This document shows positions 47,091-59,369 of a stretch of DNA of 64,000 nt, one piece after another (position 1 is the first letter of the stretch; every line of letters starts with the position of its first letter). The stretch covers positions 186,001 through 250,000 of the forward strand of contig NZ_JAMOIH010000005.1 in the NCBI RefSeq assembly GCF_024448955.1, read 5' to 3'. The position numbers and the translations under genes were made by a program. Under the pieces are notes generated by a model. That model was not told the origin of the DNA, made no database searches, and saw nothing but the letters and a program-made list of their open reading frames with translations. This DNA comes from Stutzerimonas stutzeri. GTDB taxonomy: Bacteria; Pseudomonadota; Gammaproteobacteria; Pseudomonadales; Pseudomonadaceae.

Positions 47091-47809
47091 CCGCCCGCCA
47101 GGGCGCATAACCGGATTGAATCGAGGATACGAACTTCCTTGCCTTCTGCTTCCAGCAGGCCGTTGGCCTGACAGCGGGTAAACACCCTGGAGACCGTCTC
47201 GACCGCCAGCCCCAGGTAATTGCCGATCTCGTTGCGCGACATGGGTAGCCGAAACTGGTTGGCGGAAAAGCCCCGCGCACTGAAGCGGGCCGACAGGTTG
47301 ATCAGAAAGGTCGCGATGCGCTCGTCGGCGCTCTTCTTCGAAAGCAACAGCATCATTTGTTGATCATCGCGAATTTCGCGGCTCATGATGCGCATCAATT
47401 GACGGCGAAGCTGCGGCAGCAACACGCTGAGTTCATCGAGGCGATCGAAAGGAATTTCGCACACCGAAGTCGTTTCAAGCGCTTGCGCGGTTACCGGATA
47501 GGTTTCGGTATCCATGCCGGAAAGGCCTACCAGCTCGCTAGGCAGATGAAAACCCGTGATTTGCTCTTCGCCAGCGTCGGTGACGCTGAACGTGCGCAGG
47601 GCCCCGGAGCGGATGGCGAAAACCGAGCTGAACGGCTCACCCTGGCGGAACAACACTTCCCCCTTTCTCAGCGGACGCCCGCGCTTGACGATCTCGTCCA
47701 GCGTATCCATGTCCTGCATGTTCAACGAAAGCGGCAAGCAAAGGCCGGAAAGACTGCATTCTTTGCAATGAGCTTGCGGCTGCCTACGGACCTTGATCGA
47801 CTCGGACAT
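47075..47809 (-). CDS. anr: oxygen-sensing regulator Anr (Fnr family)
   Basis: A 244-residue CRP/FNR regulator. The N-terminal cysteines in [11 protein letters not shown] (about residues 14-24) and a later Cys (TSVCEIPF, about 116) are the ligands of an oxygen-labile [4Fe-4S] cluster. The C-terminal helix-turn-helix [22 protein letters not shown] is of the Fnr type that reads TTGAT-N4-ATCAA. It should control hemN and the cco genes next to it. Called FnrA in P. stutzeri. Confidence 0.96.
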   Translation of the reverse strand: MSESIKVRRQPQAHCKECSLSGLCLPLSLNMQDMDTLDEIVKRGRPLRKGEVLFRQGEPFSSVFAIRSGALRTFSVTDAGEEQITGFHLPSELVGLSGMDTETYPVTAQALETTSVCEIPFDRLDELSVLLPQLRRQLMRIMSREIRDDQQMMLLLSKKSADERIATFLINLSARFSARGFSANQFRLPMSRNEIGNYLGLAVETVSRVFTRCQANGLLEAEGKEVRILDSIRLCALAGGNMDA

Positions 47810-47906
47810 CGGTGGTTCCTGAAAAACCTTACGGGACGTGCAAGATTAACCCAGGCCAGTGGCTTAGGCCAATTGGCGCGAGGGTCGCAGGCGAGAGCGA
47901 CAAAGG

Positions 47907-49289
47907 TCAGATCGCGCGGGAAAAGAGCCGGACGGGACGAGGCGGGCGATTGTCGAACTGCATGCACACCGAGCTTGCCAACAGGCGCCCGGCTGGCAGG
48001 ATGGTGATGGTGTCTGCCTTGAGTTGAATGAGTCCGTCGGCAGCCATCTGCTCCAGAGTTGGCCAGCTGTCCTTGAAATAGACTTTGAAATCGATCCCGT
48101 GGGCGCTTTCGATTTCGTCGAAACGCAGTTCGAAATTGCAGATCAACGCTTCGATCACCCGGCGCCTGATCCGGTCGTCCTCGCTGCATCGTAGCCCGCG
48201 AACCGTGGCCAGCTGCCCTTGATCCAGCATCTGCTGATAAAGCGTGATATCGCTGTGGTTCTGGCAGTACAGATCGCCGATCTGGCTGATCGCCGAAACG
48301 CCGAGACCGATCAGGTCGCAATGACCGTGTGTGGTGTAGCCTTGAACGTTGCGTTGTAGCGTGCCGTCCTCCTGCGCCATTGCCAGCTCGTCATCAGGCA
48401 GGGCGAACTGATCCATGCCGATATAGCGGTAGCCGGAGCGGGTCAGTTGTTCCACGCTGTGTTGCAGCATTGCCAGCTGGTCGCTTGATGCGGGGAGGTC
48501 CGTGGCGTTTATTCGTCTCTGCGCCATGTGCCGTTCGGGTAGATGAACGTAATTCGAAACAGATATGCGATCAGGCTGCAGCGCAAGAACGGCTTCTACC
48601 GTGCGAGCGAAGCGTTCGCGGGTCTGCAGTGGCAGGCCATAGACAAGGTCCATATGTAGCGAGCGGTATTGCAGGGTCCGAGCTGCCTCAATGATCGTCT
48701 GGGTCTGCTCGATCATCTGCGGCCGATTAATGGCTCGTTGCACATCTGGATCCAGCGCCTGCAGACCCGCACTTATCCGATTGAAGCCAAGCTCGCGGAG
48801 CAATCCCATCGTCGGCCAGCCCGCTTCGCGGGGATCGATTTCGATACTGAAGTCGGCGTGATCGTCGTCCTGCAGATTGAAATGCTTGCGCAGATGCGCC
48901 ATCAGTCGTCGCAGATCGTCATGGCTGAACAAGTTAGGCGTGCCGCCGCCGACATGCAGCTGCTCGACCACCTGATGCGGGGCGAGATGACAGGCAATCA
49001 ACTCGATTTCCTGTTCCAGCCGTTGCAAATAGGATTGGATGCGGCTGCGGTCGCTCGTGATGACCTTGTTGCGGTGGCAGTGGTAGCAGGCCGTTGCGCA
49101 GAACGGTAGATGGATATAAAGCGAAAGCGGGCGGCTGGCCTGTCGACTGCGGCGCAATGCATGCAGCAGATCGAAAGAGCTCAGTCCGCCGCTGAACTGG
49201 AACGCCGCGGGATATGACGGGTGGCTCGGCCCAGCCTGACCGTAACGATGGATCAGGTCGGCATCCCAGCGAATGGCGTCGAGCATCAT
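47907..49289 (-). CDS. hemN: oxygen-independent coproporphyrinogen III oxidase
   Basis: A 460-residue radical SAM enzyme making protoporphyrinogen IX without oxygen. The cluster motif is FCATACYHCHRNKV, followed by the GGGTPN motif and the HemN-specific C-terminal domain. Two adjacent ATG codons (49289 and 49286) could start it. An Anr-type box lies about 57 bases upstream. It supplies haem for the cbb3 oxidases encoded nearby under low oxygen. Confidence 0.96.
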   Translation of the reverse strand: MMLDAIRWDADLIHRYGQAGPSHPSYPAAFQFSGGLSSFDLLHALRRSRQASRPLSLYIHLPFCATACYHCHRNKVITSDRSRIQSYLQRLEQEIELIACHLAPHQVVEQLHVGGGTPNLFSHDDLRRLMAHLRKHFNLQDDDHADFSIEIDPREAGWPTMGLLRELGFNRISAGLQALDPDVQRAINRPQMIEQTQTIIEAARTLQYRSLHMDLVYGLPLQTRERFARTVEAVLALQPDRISVSNYVHLPERHMAQRRINATDLPASSDQLAMLQHSVEQLTRSGYRYIGMDQFALPDDELAMAQEDGTLQRNVQGYTTHGHCDLIGLGVSAISQIGDLYCQNHSDITLYQQMLDQGQLATVRGLRCSEDDRIRRRVIEALICNFELRFDEIESAHGIDFKVYFKDSWPTLEQMAADGLIQLKADTITILPAGRLLASSVCMQFDNRPPRPVRLFSRAI

Positions 49290-49345
49290 ACGGTCTCGGT
49301 TTGACTGCGGTGACGGGATTCTAGGACTGGCGCTTCCGCGTAGAT

Positions 49346-49359
49346 TTGACCTGTATCAA
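49346..49359 (-). promoter_or_regulatory. Anr/Fnr box upstream of hemN
   Basis: TTGAC-CTGT-ATCAA matches the Fnr/Anr consensus TTGAT-N4-ATCAA in nine of ten specified bases. It lies 57-70 bases before the hemN start and could place Anr near the -41 position of its promoter. Confidence 0.78.
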
Positions 49360-49486
49360 GCAAGTCCAGGCCCAGGGGTGGGCGCCGAGACCGGTGGCGC
49401 GGACATGGAGATTTATCGCCGAACCGTGGTCGGATTAGTCAAACTAGGGCTTGAACCGAAACCGTTCATCCGCATAGGAGACACAC

Positions 49487-50317
49487 ATGCATAGCCGCCA
49501 ACACGAGATCGCTGCCGCACTCAACGTTTGCTCACCGTTTGATGGGCCTGCAGCGGTCCAGGCCGATATCGATCGGCGGGTTGCCTTCATCCAGGCATGC
49601 CTGCGCGATTCGGGCATGAAAACTCTGGTTCTGGGGATCAGCGGTGGCGTCGATTCGACCACGGCTGGCCTGCTTGCTCAACGTGCTGTGGAGGGGATGC
49701 GTGCTGCCGGGGAGGGCGACGACTACCGCTTCATTGCGGTCCGTCTGCCGTATCAGGTTCAGCATGACGAGGACGAAGCGCAGCTGGCGATTGACTCGAT
49801 AAAGCCGGATGAATGCCATACGGTCAACATCGGCGCCGCAGTGCAGGGCTTGGCACGGGCGACCGAGGCGCTCGATGACTTGACCCCGGCGAAGCGCGAC
49901 TTCGTGCTGGGCAACACCAAGGCGCGGATGCGCATGGTAGCTCAGTACACCATCGCCAACGCACGACAGGGTTTGGTGATCGGCACCGATCATGCGGCCG
50001 AAGCAGTGATGGGCTTCTTCACCAAGTTCGGCGATGGTGCCTGTGACCTGACACCCCTGGCTGGCCTGGTCAAGCATCAGGTGCGCGAGTTGGCCGCCGC
50101 GTTAGGCGCGCCCGAGCAACTTGTCAAGAAGGTGCCGACGGCCGATCTGGAAGAGCTCTCGCCAGGCAAGCCGGACGAAGACGCGCATGGGGTGAGCTAT
50201 CAGAATATCGATGCGTTCCTGCAAGGCCTGCCGGTTCCTGACGAGGCGGCTCGCATCATCGTCGAGACCTACGACAAGTCGGCACATAAGCGTCAGATGC
50301 CGAAAGAGCCGGATTAG
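49487..50317 (+). CDS. nadE: NH3-dependent NAD+ synthetase
   Basis: A 276-residue adenylating enzyme turning deamido-NAD and ammonia into NAD. The ATP pyrophosphatase loop is [18 protein letters not shown]. The [30 protein letters not shown] and [17 protein letters not shown] blocks are typical of the short ammonia-dependent form. No glutaminase domain is fused. It stands alone on the plus strand among minus-strand cco-related genes. Confidence 0.97.
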   Translation: MHSRQHEIAAALNVCSPFDGPAAVQADIDRRVAFIQACLRDSGMKTLVLGISGGVDSTTAGLLAQRAVEGMRAAGEGDDYRFIAVRLPYQVQHDEDEAQLAIDSIKPDECHTVNIGAAVQGLARATEALDDLTPAKRDFVLGNTKARMRMVAQYTIANARQGLVIGTDHAAEAVMGFFTKFGDGACDLTPLAGLVKHQVRELAAALGAPEQLVKKVPTADLEELSPGKPDEDAHGVSYQNIDAFLQGLPVPDEAARIIVETYDKSAHKRQMPKEPD

Positions 50318-50320
50318 AGC

Positions 50321-50408
50321 AGCTTGAAGTTTGAAGCCGGAAGGAGCTGAATGCACCGCAGGTAAATTAGACGGATTACCTGTCTGCGCTTCTTCCAGCT
50401 TCCAGTTA
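50321..50408. repeat. inverted heptad-type repeat between convergent nadE and a membrane-protein gene
   Basis: CAGCTTGAAGTTTGAAGCCGGAAGG (from 50321) faces CTTCTTCCAGCTTCCAGTTA (to 50408) around a non-repeated centre. It belongs to the same family as the other intergenic elements and again separates two converging genes. Confidence 0.65.
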
Positions 50409-51089
50409 ATGACCCATCAACCAGTGCTGATGCGGGCCGGGAAGTGTCCAAACGCCGAAAAGGATTACCGTGATGCCGCCGAGCGTTCTCACGCCGCGTT
50501 TGCGTAATACCGCGGTGAGTCGTTCGGCGGCCAGGCCGGTCGCCAGGAGTACGGGCCAGGTGCCGATACCGAATGTCAGCATCAGCAGCGCACTATCCAG
50601 CGCGTCGCCTTGACTCGCGGCCCATAGCAATGTGCTGTAGACCAGGCCGCAAGGTAGCCAACCCCAGAGCGTGCCAAGCAGCAAGGCTCGCGGCACGCTG
50701 CGGACCGGTATGAGCCGACTGGCGAAAGGTTGGATGTGACGCCAGAGGCCGCGTCCTACTGCTTCGACACGCGTCAGCCCGCTCCACCAGCCGGCCAGAT
50801 AAAGCCCCATGCTGATCAGCAACAGCGCGGCTACGACTCGTAGCGCCATGGCGGCTGGGCTATTGGCTACCGCCCAGCCGGCCAATCCGATGAGCAGACC
50901 CGCACTGGCGTAGCTGAGCACTCGTCCCAGGTTGTATGCCAGCAGCAAACGCAGGCGTCTGCCGCGCTGTTGCGCCGGGATTGCCATGGTCAGTGCGCCC
51001 ATCAGGCCGCCGCACATGCCCAGGCAGTGCCCGCCGCCCAGCAAGCCGAGTACGAATGCCGACACCAGCAGCGGCAATAGCTCAGTCAC
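50406..51089 (-). CDS. TauE/SafE- or DsbD2-like membrane protein of the cco assembly cluster
   Basis: A 227-residue, roughly six-helix membrane protein. The start is a GTG at 51089 (VTELLPLLVSAFVLGLLGGGHCLGMCGGLMG) overlapping the end of ccoS; the longer frame is the ccoS shadow. Conserved Cys residues occur in HCLGMC and in WGWLPCGLVYS, two places within the membrane, recalling the CcdA/DsbD fold used for thiol or metal transfer. Homologues sit beside ccoS in many proteobacteria, and a role in copper supply or oxidase assembly is plausible but unproven. Confidence 0.85.
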   Translation of the reverse strand: MTELLPLLVSAFVLGLLGGGHCLGMCGGLMGALTMAIPAQQRGRRLRLLLAYNLGRVLSYASAGLLIGLAGWAVANSPAAMALRVVAALLLISMGLYLAGWWSGLTRVEAVGRGLWRHIQPFASRLIPVRSVPRALLLGTLWGWLPCGLVYSTLLWAASQGDALDSALLMLTFGIGTWPVLLATGLAAERLTAVLRKRGVRTLGGITVILFGVWTLPGPHQHWLMGH

Positions 51090-51291
51090 GATCGTTTTTC
51101 CCCTCGTCGCTGCCCTTGTCCGCTTCTTCGATGCCGGCGCGATGCTTGGGGTCTTCCTCGTCGAAAAGGATGCTGTGGGCAGGGCCGTCCAGATCGTCGT
51201 ACTGGCCACTGTCGACCGCCCAGAAAAATACCCAGATAGCCAGTGCGACCAGAACCACGGCGACGGGAATCAGAATGTAAAGTGCGGCCAT
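51082..51291 (-). CDS. ccoS: cbb3 oxidase assembly protein CcoS
   Basis: A 69-residue protein with one membrane helix (ALYILIPVAVVLVALAIWVFFWAV) and the conserved SGQYDDLDGPAHSILFDE segment. It is required in other bacteria for insertion of haem and copper into CcoN. The start is the ATG at 51291; the longer frame is spurious. It lies 47 bases after ccoI and overlaps the next gene by eight bases. Confidence 0.96.
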   Translation of the reverse strand: MAALYILIPVAVVLVALAIWVFFWAVDSGQYDDLDGPAHSILFDEEDPKHRAGIEEADKGSDEGKNDRD

Positions 51292-51338
51292 AGCGGGTCT
51301 CCAGATGGGTTCGGCAACGCAGCCTTGGCAGACGCGGA

Positions 51339-53783
51339 CTATCCTACGCGAGGCAGCGCAGAATGTCGGGGCGCAGATGGAGCAGGCAGGCGCGTCAGTC
51401 GCAATGCATTGAGCACCACCACCAGTGAACTTGCCGACATGCCCAGGGCTGCCCACAACGGCGTTACCCAGCCGATGGCGGCGAATGGCAGAATCAAGCC
51501 GTTGTACAGGCTCGCCCAGGCGAGGTTTTCGATGATGATGCGACGGCTGCGGCGCGCCACGGCGAAAGCTTGCACCAGGCTGTCGAGTCGGTTGGTGAGC
51601 AGGACGGCATCGGCGCTGGTTTTGGCCAGGTCGGTCGCCGAGCCCATTGCTACGCTGATGTCCGCCGCAGCCAAAACCGGAGCGTCGTTGACGCCATCGC
51701 CAAGCATCAGCACGCGACGACCTTCGGCTTGCAGCCTTTGCAGATGGGCGAGTTTGTCGTTCGGGGTCATGCCAGCGTGTGCGTCTTCGATGCCGAGCTG
51801 TCGAGCGATTTCGCCAACCATCGGCGAGCTGTCACCGGATAGCAGTACCGTTTTCCAGCCGCGGTTTTTGCAGGCTTGCAGCAGCGCAGGCGCATCGTCG
51901 CGCAGACGGTCATCGAGCACTAACCACGCGAGTGGACCCTGCGTGTCGCCAAGCAGCAACCACTGGCCCTTGTCGCCCGGAATTTCGGGCGCGACGCCTG
52001 CATAGCCGGCCGCAACGAAGCCCGGCTGGCCAATACGCAGAACGCGTCCAGCAACCGATCCCTGCAGGCCCAGCCCGGGAGTGCTGTCCACCGCATCGGC
52101 TGCTTGTGGCGCGCGGCCGAACGCTCTGGCGATCGGGTGCTCCGAGCGGTTTTCCAGCGCGGCGGCCAGCTCCAGGCATGCGTTGGCATCCAGCTCGCCC
52201 AGTGGGCGGACCTCGCTCAGCGTCAGGCGTCCTTCGGTGAGGGTACCGGTCTTGTCGAAAATCACGGTATCGATCTGATTGAGCCCCTCCAGAACATGCC
52301 CGCGAGTGAGCAGCAGCCCGAGCTTGTGCAGCGTCCCGGTGGCGGTAGTCAAGGCGGTCGGGGTGGCCAACGACAGCGCACAGGGGCAGGTCGCGACAAG
52401 CAAGGCGAGAACGATCCAGAATGCGCGTTGAGGATCGATCTGCCACCAGACGAAACCGACTACAGCAGCGGTCAGTAGCACGATCAGCAGGAACCACTGC
52501 GCGACGCGATCGGCCAGTTCGGCAAGGCGCGGTTTGTCCGACTGGGCGCGCTCCAGCAGACCCACGATGGCGGACAGGCGGGTGTTGTCGCCCAGCGCCT
52601 GGACTTCAAGGGTTAGGGCGCCTTCGACGTTGAGGGTGCCGGCGGTAACCGCATCACCGACGCTTCGTGGCTGCGGCAGATATTCGCCGGTGAGCACCGA
52701 TTCGTCGACACTCGATTGTCCGCTGACGATGCGACCGTCGGCCGGGATCAGGGCACCGGGATGCACCAGTACCCGGTCGCCGACTTGGAGTTCGCTCAGC
52801 AGAATGCGCGCCGTCTGGCCATCTTCTGCGACTTTCAGGCAGGACGCCGGTAACAGGTTGACCAGCTGCGCGGTCGCTGCGGCCGTGCGTTCGCGCGCGC
52901 GGCGTTCGAGAAAGCGTCCGGCGAGCAGGAACAGCGCAAACATGCCCACGGCGTCGAAATACAGCTCGCCCTGACCGGTCACTGTCGACCAGATACCGGC
53001 GATATAGGCGCCGCCAATCGCCAGCGATACCGAAACGTCCATGCTCAGGTGACGGGTCCGCAAATCCCGCAACGCGCCCCTGAAGAAATCGGTGCAGCAA
53101 TAGAAAACAATAGGCGTGGTCAGCACCAGTGCGGTCCAGCGCAGGGTGACGAAGAAGCTTTCCGAAAGATCCAGGTTGAATTCCGGCCATGTCGCCATGG
53201 TTGCCATCATCACCTGCATCCAGAGCAACCCGGTCACACCCAGTTGGCGCATGCTGCGGCGGTTTTCCCGTGCGAGCTGTTCCGCCGCCCGATCGGCCTG
53301 GTAGGGATGAGCGGCATAACCGATACGCCGAAGTTCGGCGAGCAGTTCGCTGAGGGGCAGGGCCGCATCGTTCCAGCGCACCCGCAGGCGATGATTGGAA
53401 AGATTGAGGTTGGCCTCGGCGACTCCATCGAATCCCCGCAGGTGTTTTTCGATCAGCCAGCCACAGGCCGCGCAACTGATGCCCTCGATCATCAGCGAGG
53501 TGTCGGCCAGCTCGCCTTCGTGCTGCACGAAGGGCTGCTGCACATCCTTGCGGTCGTAGAGTGCCAGTTCTTCGCTCAGCGCCTGCGGCAGGGCGCGGGG
53601 ATTGATGGCGGTATCGCTGCGATGCAGGTAGTAGCTTTCCAGGCCGCCTTGAACGATGGCTTCCGCGACCGCCTGGCAACCTGGACAGCAAAGCGCCCGC
53701 TGCTCATTGAGAACGCGGGCGTGATAGGCGCTGCCGGCGGGGACCGGCAGGCCGCAGTGAAAGCAGGGGGTTGGGTTCGCCAT
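51339..53783 (-). CDS. ccoI: copper-exporting P1B-type ATPase CcoI (FixI)
   Basis: An 814-residue copper pump needed for cbb3 oxidase maturation. The N-terminus has a Cys-rich segment ([13 protein letters not shown]) and a heavy-metal-associated domain with [11 protein letters not shown]. It has eight membrane helices with the ion-binding CPC in [13 protein letters not shown], the phosphorylation site DKTGTLTEG and the hinge [20 protein letters not shown]. It is encoded between ccoH and ccoS in the standard ccoGHIS order. Confidence 0.98.
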   Translation of the reverse strand: MANPTPCFHCGLPVPAGSAYHARVLNEQRALCCPGCQAVAEAIVQGGLESYYLHRSDTAINPRALPQALSEELALYDRKDVQQPFVQHEGELADTSLMIEGISCAACGWLIEKHLRGFDGVAEANLNLSNHRLRVRWNDAALPLSELLAELRRIGYAAHPYQADRAAEQLARENRRSMRQLGVTGLLWMQVMMATMATWPEFNLDLSESFFVTLRWTALVLTTPIVFYCCTDFFRGALRDLRTRHLSMDVSVSLAIGGAYIAGIWSTVTGQGELYFDAVGMFALFLLAGRFLERRARERTAAATAQLVNLLPASCLKVAEDGQTARILLSELQVGDRVLVHPGALIPADGRIVSGQSSVDESVLTGEYLPQPRSVGDAVTAGTLNVEGALTLEVQALGDNTRLSAIVGLLERAQSDKPRLAELADRVAQWFLLIVLLTAAVVGFVWWQIDPQRAFWIVLALLVATCPCALSLATPTALTTATGTLHKLGLLLTRGHVLEGLNQIDTVIFDKTGTLTEGRLTLSEVRPLGELDANACLELAAALENRSEHPIARAFGRAPQAADAVDSTPGLGLQGSVAGRVLRIGQPGFVAAGYAGVAPEIPGDKGQWLLLGDTQGPLAWLVLDDRLRDDAPALLQACKNRGWKTVLLSGDSSPMVGEIARQLGIEDAHAGMTPNDKLAHLQRLQAEGRRVLMLGDGVNDAPVLAAADISVAMGSATDLAKTSADAVLLTNRLDSLVQAFAVARRSRRIIIENLAWASLYNGLILPFAAIGWVTPLWAALGMSASSLVVVLNALRLTRLPAPSAPRHSALPRVG

Positions 53784-53790
53784 CGACCGG

Positions 53791-54297
53791 TCAGTAGCTT
53801 AATTCAAGCTTCTGGCCGCCCACGATGTCCTTTTCCTCGAACAGACGCCAATCCTGATCGCCCTCGCGACCGAGCAATTCGACATAACGCCGGCCGGTGA
53901 CCGGCTCCTGCATCTGCCCCTGGTAGAAGCCGTTGCCCTGGGGTTGGAGCACGATGCGGCGATCGCGTTCGGGCTGCGTGGGGGAGAGCAGGTTGAGCAC
54001 CAGTTGCTGCGGACCGCTATGGCCGCTCAACTGCACCTCGACCAGCCCACGATCGTCGTTGAGCGTCAGCTGCGCCTGTACTTGCAAGCGCTCGGCGAGC
54101 TTTTCGCGTTCCAACGATTGATTGATGCCCTTGCCGGCATCGTAATAGTTGTCCGATACCAGCGTGTCGGAGTTGCGGATCGCGATGACCAGCATCGAGG
54201 TGCCGAGGATTACCGACATCATCAGGATGCCGATGACGAACCAGGCCCAGAATTGCTTGTACCAACGGCTATTTTCAGTGTCAGAAGGTGCGCTCAT
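53791..54297 (-). CDS. ccoH: cbb3 oxidase assembly protein CcoH (FixH)
   Basis: A 168-residue membrane-anchored protein with an N-terminal helix ([25 protein letters not shown]) and a periplasmic FixH domain beginning [23 protein letters not shown]. It interacts with the oxidase during assembly. It follows ccoG by 11 bases and precedes ccoI by 7. Confidence 0.96.
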   Translation of the reverse strand: MSAPSDTENSRWYKQFWAWFVIGILMMSVILGTSMLVIAIRNSDTLVSDNYYDAGKGINQSLEREKLAERLQVQAQLTLNDDRGLVEVQLSGHSGPQQLVLNLLSPTQPERDRRIVLQPQGNGFYQGQMQEPVTGRRYVELLGREGDQDWRLFEEKDIVGGQKLELSY

Positions 54298-54308
54298 GTA
54301 CTACCTGT

Positions 54309-55721
54309 TCAGCGAATGCTAGGACCGATGAAGCGGCTTTCGGCTTCATCTTCGATTGCGGAATCGTCTGCCGATCTGATGTGGAAGACGATTTCGTTTG
54401 TGCTCGAGGGAAGTTGTTCCGGTGCGACCGAAAGCTCTACCGGAATGGTGACCAGCTCGCCCGCGGCGGCGTGGATCTCGTTGCGGCCTTCGTACTGCAG
54501 GCCGTCCAGCCCGGTGGCTTCGATGATGAAGGTCTGCTCGTTCTGAGCCTTGTTCATCACTTTCAGCGTATAAACGTTTTCGATCCTGCCTTGCTCGTTC
54601 TCGCGATAGAGCACGCGGTCTTTGAGCACGTCGAGCTTGACCAGTGCGCGGTCCGAGACGGAATAGGCAAACACACCCATCATCGCAAGCAACGCGATGG
54701 CATAGCCGATCAGTCGCGGCCGAGCCAGCCGGGTTTTCTGCCCCGACAGGTTGTGCTCCGTGGTGTAGCTGATCAGACCCCGTGGATAGTTCATCTTGTC
54801 CATGATGGTGTCGCAGGCGTCGATGCAGGCCGCGCAACCGATGCACTCGACTTGCAGGCCGTCGCGGATGTCGATACCGGTCGGGCAGACTTGTACGCAC
54901 ATGGTGCAATCGATGCAGTCACCGAGGCCCAGGGCCTTGTAGTCGGCGTCCTTCTTGCGCGGGCCGCGGCGCTCGCCACGGCGCGGGTCGTAGGAAACGA
55001 TCAGGGTGTCCTTATCGAACATCACGCTCTGGAAGCGCGCGTAGGGACACATGTAGATGCACACCTGCTCGCGCAGGAAACCGGCGTTGCCGTAGGTGGC
55101 GAGGGTGAAGAAGCCGACCCAGAACAGCGCCCAGCCGCCGACTTCCAGTGTGAATAGGTCCGGCACCAGTTCACGAATCGGCGTGAAGTAGCCGACGAAG
55201 GTAATACCGACCACCAGCGAAACGCCCAGCCAGATGGCATGTTTGGCCAGCCTGCGCCCAAATTTACCGGCGCTCATCGGGGCCTTGTCGAGCTTCATAC
55301 GCTGGTTGCGATCACCTTCGGTGATCTTTTCCGCCCACATGAATACCCAGGTGAACACGCTCTGGGGGCAGGTATAGCCACACCAGACGCGGCCAGCGAA
55401 TACGGTGATGAAGAACAATCCAAACGCGCAGATGATCAGCAGCGCGGAAAGGAGAATGAAATCCTGAGGCCAGAAGGTAGCGCCAAAGATATAGAACTTG
55501 CGCTCGGGCAGGTCCCACCAGACGGCCTGGCGACCGTTCCAGTTAAGCCATACGGTGCCGAAATAGAGCGCGAAAAGCAGCGCACCGCCGACGAGTCGCA
55601 GGTTGCGGAACAGGCCGGTAAAGGAGCGTGTATAGATTTTTTCGCGGGCGGCGTAGAGGTCGGATGAAGCATTGACCTTTGCCGGGGGGGTTACATCATG
55701 GACGGGAATTTGCTCAGACAT
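54309..55721 (-). CDS. ccoG: cbb3 oxidase assembly ferredoxin CcoG (FixG/RdxA)
   Basis: A 470-residue membrane protein with about five helices, a polyferredoxin region and a C-terminal FixG Ig-like domain. The two [4Fe-4S] motifs are CIDCTMCVQVCPTG and CIGCAACIDACD, and a CGYTCPQSVF motif lies nearer the N-terminus. CcoG is reported to reduce Cu(II) for cbb3 assembly. The start is the ATG at 55721 (MSEQIPVHDVTPP); the upstream extension is not conserved in character. It heads ccoGHIS. Confidence 0.97.
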   Translation of the reverse strand: MSEQIPVHDVTPPAKVNASSDLYAAREKIYTRSFTGLFRNLRLVGGALLFALYFGTVWLNWNGRQAVWWDLPERKFYIFGATFWPQDFILLSALLIICAFGLFFITVFAGRVWCGYTCPQSVFTWVFMWAEKITEGDRNQRMKLDKAPMSAGKFGRRLAKHAIWLGVSLVVGITFVGYFTPIRELVPDLFTLEVGGWALFWVGFFTLATYGNAGFLREQVCIYMCPYARFQSVMFDKDTLIVSYDPRRGERRGPRKKDADYKALGLGDCIDCTMCVQVCPTGIDIRDGLQVECIGCAACIDACDTIMDKMNYPRGLISYTTEHNLSGQKTRLARPRLIGYAIALLAMMGVFAYSVSDRALVKLDVLKDRVLYRENEQGRIENVYTLKVMNKAQNEQTFIIEATGLDGLQYEGRNEIHAAAGELVTIPVELSVAPEQLPSSTNEIVFHIRSADDSAIEDEAESRFIGPSIR

Positions 55722-55857
55722 CGAATGCGTACCACGGCGGAGGGTGAGTGCCCCGGTCGATACGTGCCGACCGAGATCTTTAGCTGACCTGCTGCAAATG
55801 GTACGCCTCAATGACCGGCGTCAGGTGCGACCGTAGGTCGCGCCTGTACGGAGTGGA

Positions 55858-56775
55858 TCAGTTCTCTGGCTGTTGCGAGAGGCTGTACACATAAGCTGCC
55901 AGCAGATGCACTTTGTCATTGCCAAGGATGTGTTCCTGGGCCGGCATACGACCGTTACGGCCATAGCGCAAGGTTTGCTGAATCTGTCCGAAGCTCGAGC
56001 CGTAAAGCCAGACGTTGTCGGTCAGGTTCGGTGCGCCCATGGCTTCGGTGCCTTTGCCATCAGCAGCGTGGCAGGCTACGCAGTTGGCAGCGAAAATCTT
56101 TCGACCCTGCTCAATGTCGGCATTGATACCTTCAGGAATCTCTCGGCCAGACAGGGTGCGGACGTAACCGGCGACGTTGCGAATGCCTTCTTCACCGATC
56201 ACATCGCGCCATGCCGGCATGACGGCCTGACGTCCACCCATGATGGTGGTCTTGATGGTCTCGGGCGCGCCGCCCCACAGCCACTCATCGTCGGTCAGGT
56301 TGGGGAAGCCGTAGGCACCCTTGGCGTCCGAGCCATGGCAGACGGAGCAGTTGGAAGCGAACAGTCGGCCACCCATTTTCAGGGCTTGTGGATCTTGAGC
56401 CACTTGCTCGACCGGCATCGCTGCGAACTTGGCATAGAGCGGGCCGTACTGTTCGTTCGCCTTGTCAACTTCGCGCTGCCATTCCTTGACTTGGGTCCAG
56501 CCATCTTCGTAGCCGGGCATCACGCCTTTCCAGTTACCCAGGCCTGGGTAAAGAGCCAGATAGCCAAGGGCAAAAACCACGGTGGCGACGAACAGCATGA
56601 ACCACCAGCGTGGGAGCGGGTTGTCGTACTCCTCGATGCCGTCATAGGAATGGCCGACAGTTTCTTCGGTGCTGTCGTGGCGTTGTCCCTTGCGAGTCGC
56701 AAGCAGCAGCCAGACCAGTGCCGCAATGGTCCCCAAGCTGAGCAGGGTGATATACCAACTCCAAAACGAGGTCAT
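55858..56775 (-). CDS. ccoP2: cbb3 oxidase subunit III (dihaem cytochrome c), set 2
   Basis: A 305-residue subunit with two membrane helices (about 6-26 and 56-77) and two class I cytochrome c domains with haem sites CSVCH and CVACH. It passes electrons from the bc1 complex or soluble cytochromes to CcoO and CcoN. It begins directly after the ccoQ stop. Compared with the set 1 protein, the second haem domain is the most different part. Confidence 0.98.
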   Translation of the reverse strand: MTSFWSWYITLLSLGTIAALVWLLLATRKGQRHDSTEETVGHSYDGIEEYDNPLPRWWFMLFVATVVFALGYLALYPGLGNWKGVMPGYEDGWTQVKEWQREVDKANEQYGPLYAKFAAMPVEQVAQDPQALKMGGRLFASNCSVCHGSDAKGAYGFPNLTDDEWLWGGAPETIKTTIMGGRQAVMPAWRDVIGEEGIRNVAGYVRTLSGREIPEGINADIEQGRKIFAANCVACHAADGKGTEAMGAPNLTDNVWLYGSSFGQIQQTLRYGRNGRMPAQEHILGNDKVHLLAAYVYSLSQQPEN

Positions 56776-56958
56776 CTATTTCTTACTCCTGGAAGCTTCT
56801 TCTTCACGCTTCTTGGCGTCGGGCTCGTCTGCGAAGGGCAGGTTGGCGGCTTCATCGAAGCTTTTCTTGCGTTTGCTGCTGTAGGCCCAGAGCACGATGC
56901 CAATGAAGGCGACGAAGACAAGAATGGTGCCCAGACCGCGAAGAGTCCCGATTTCCAT
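56776..56958 (-). CDS. ccoQ2: cbb3 oxidase subunit CcoQ, set 2
   Basis: A 60-residue protein with one helix (LGTILVFVAFIGIVLWAYSS) and a charged cytoplasmic tail (KRKKSFDEAANLPFADEPDAKKREEE). CcoQ stabilises the oxidase. It sits between ccoO2 and ccoP2 and is missing from the set 1 operon. Confidence 0.96.
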   Translation of the reverse strand: MEIGTLRGLGTILVFVAFIGIVLWAYSSKRKKSFDEAANLPFADEPDAKKREEEASRSKK

Positions 56959-56964
56959 GGTGCG

Positions 56965-57576
<612 letters not shown>

Positions 57577-57587
57577 TTATCGGTTCC

Positions 57588-59369
<1,782 letters not shown>

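Noticed and set aside
55822..55846. Stem-loop between ccoP2 and ccoG as a terminator
   Set aside because: The arms CAGGTGCGACC and GGTCGCGCCTG pair well, but no T-run follows on the minus strand. It could equally be an RNA-processing or repeat element, so it is not listed as a terminator.
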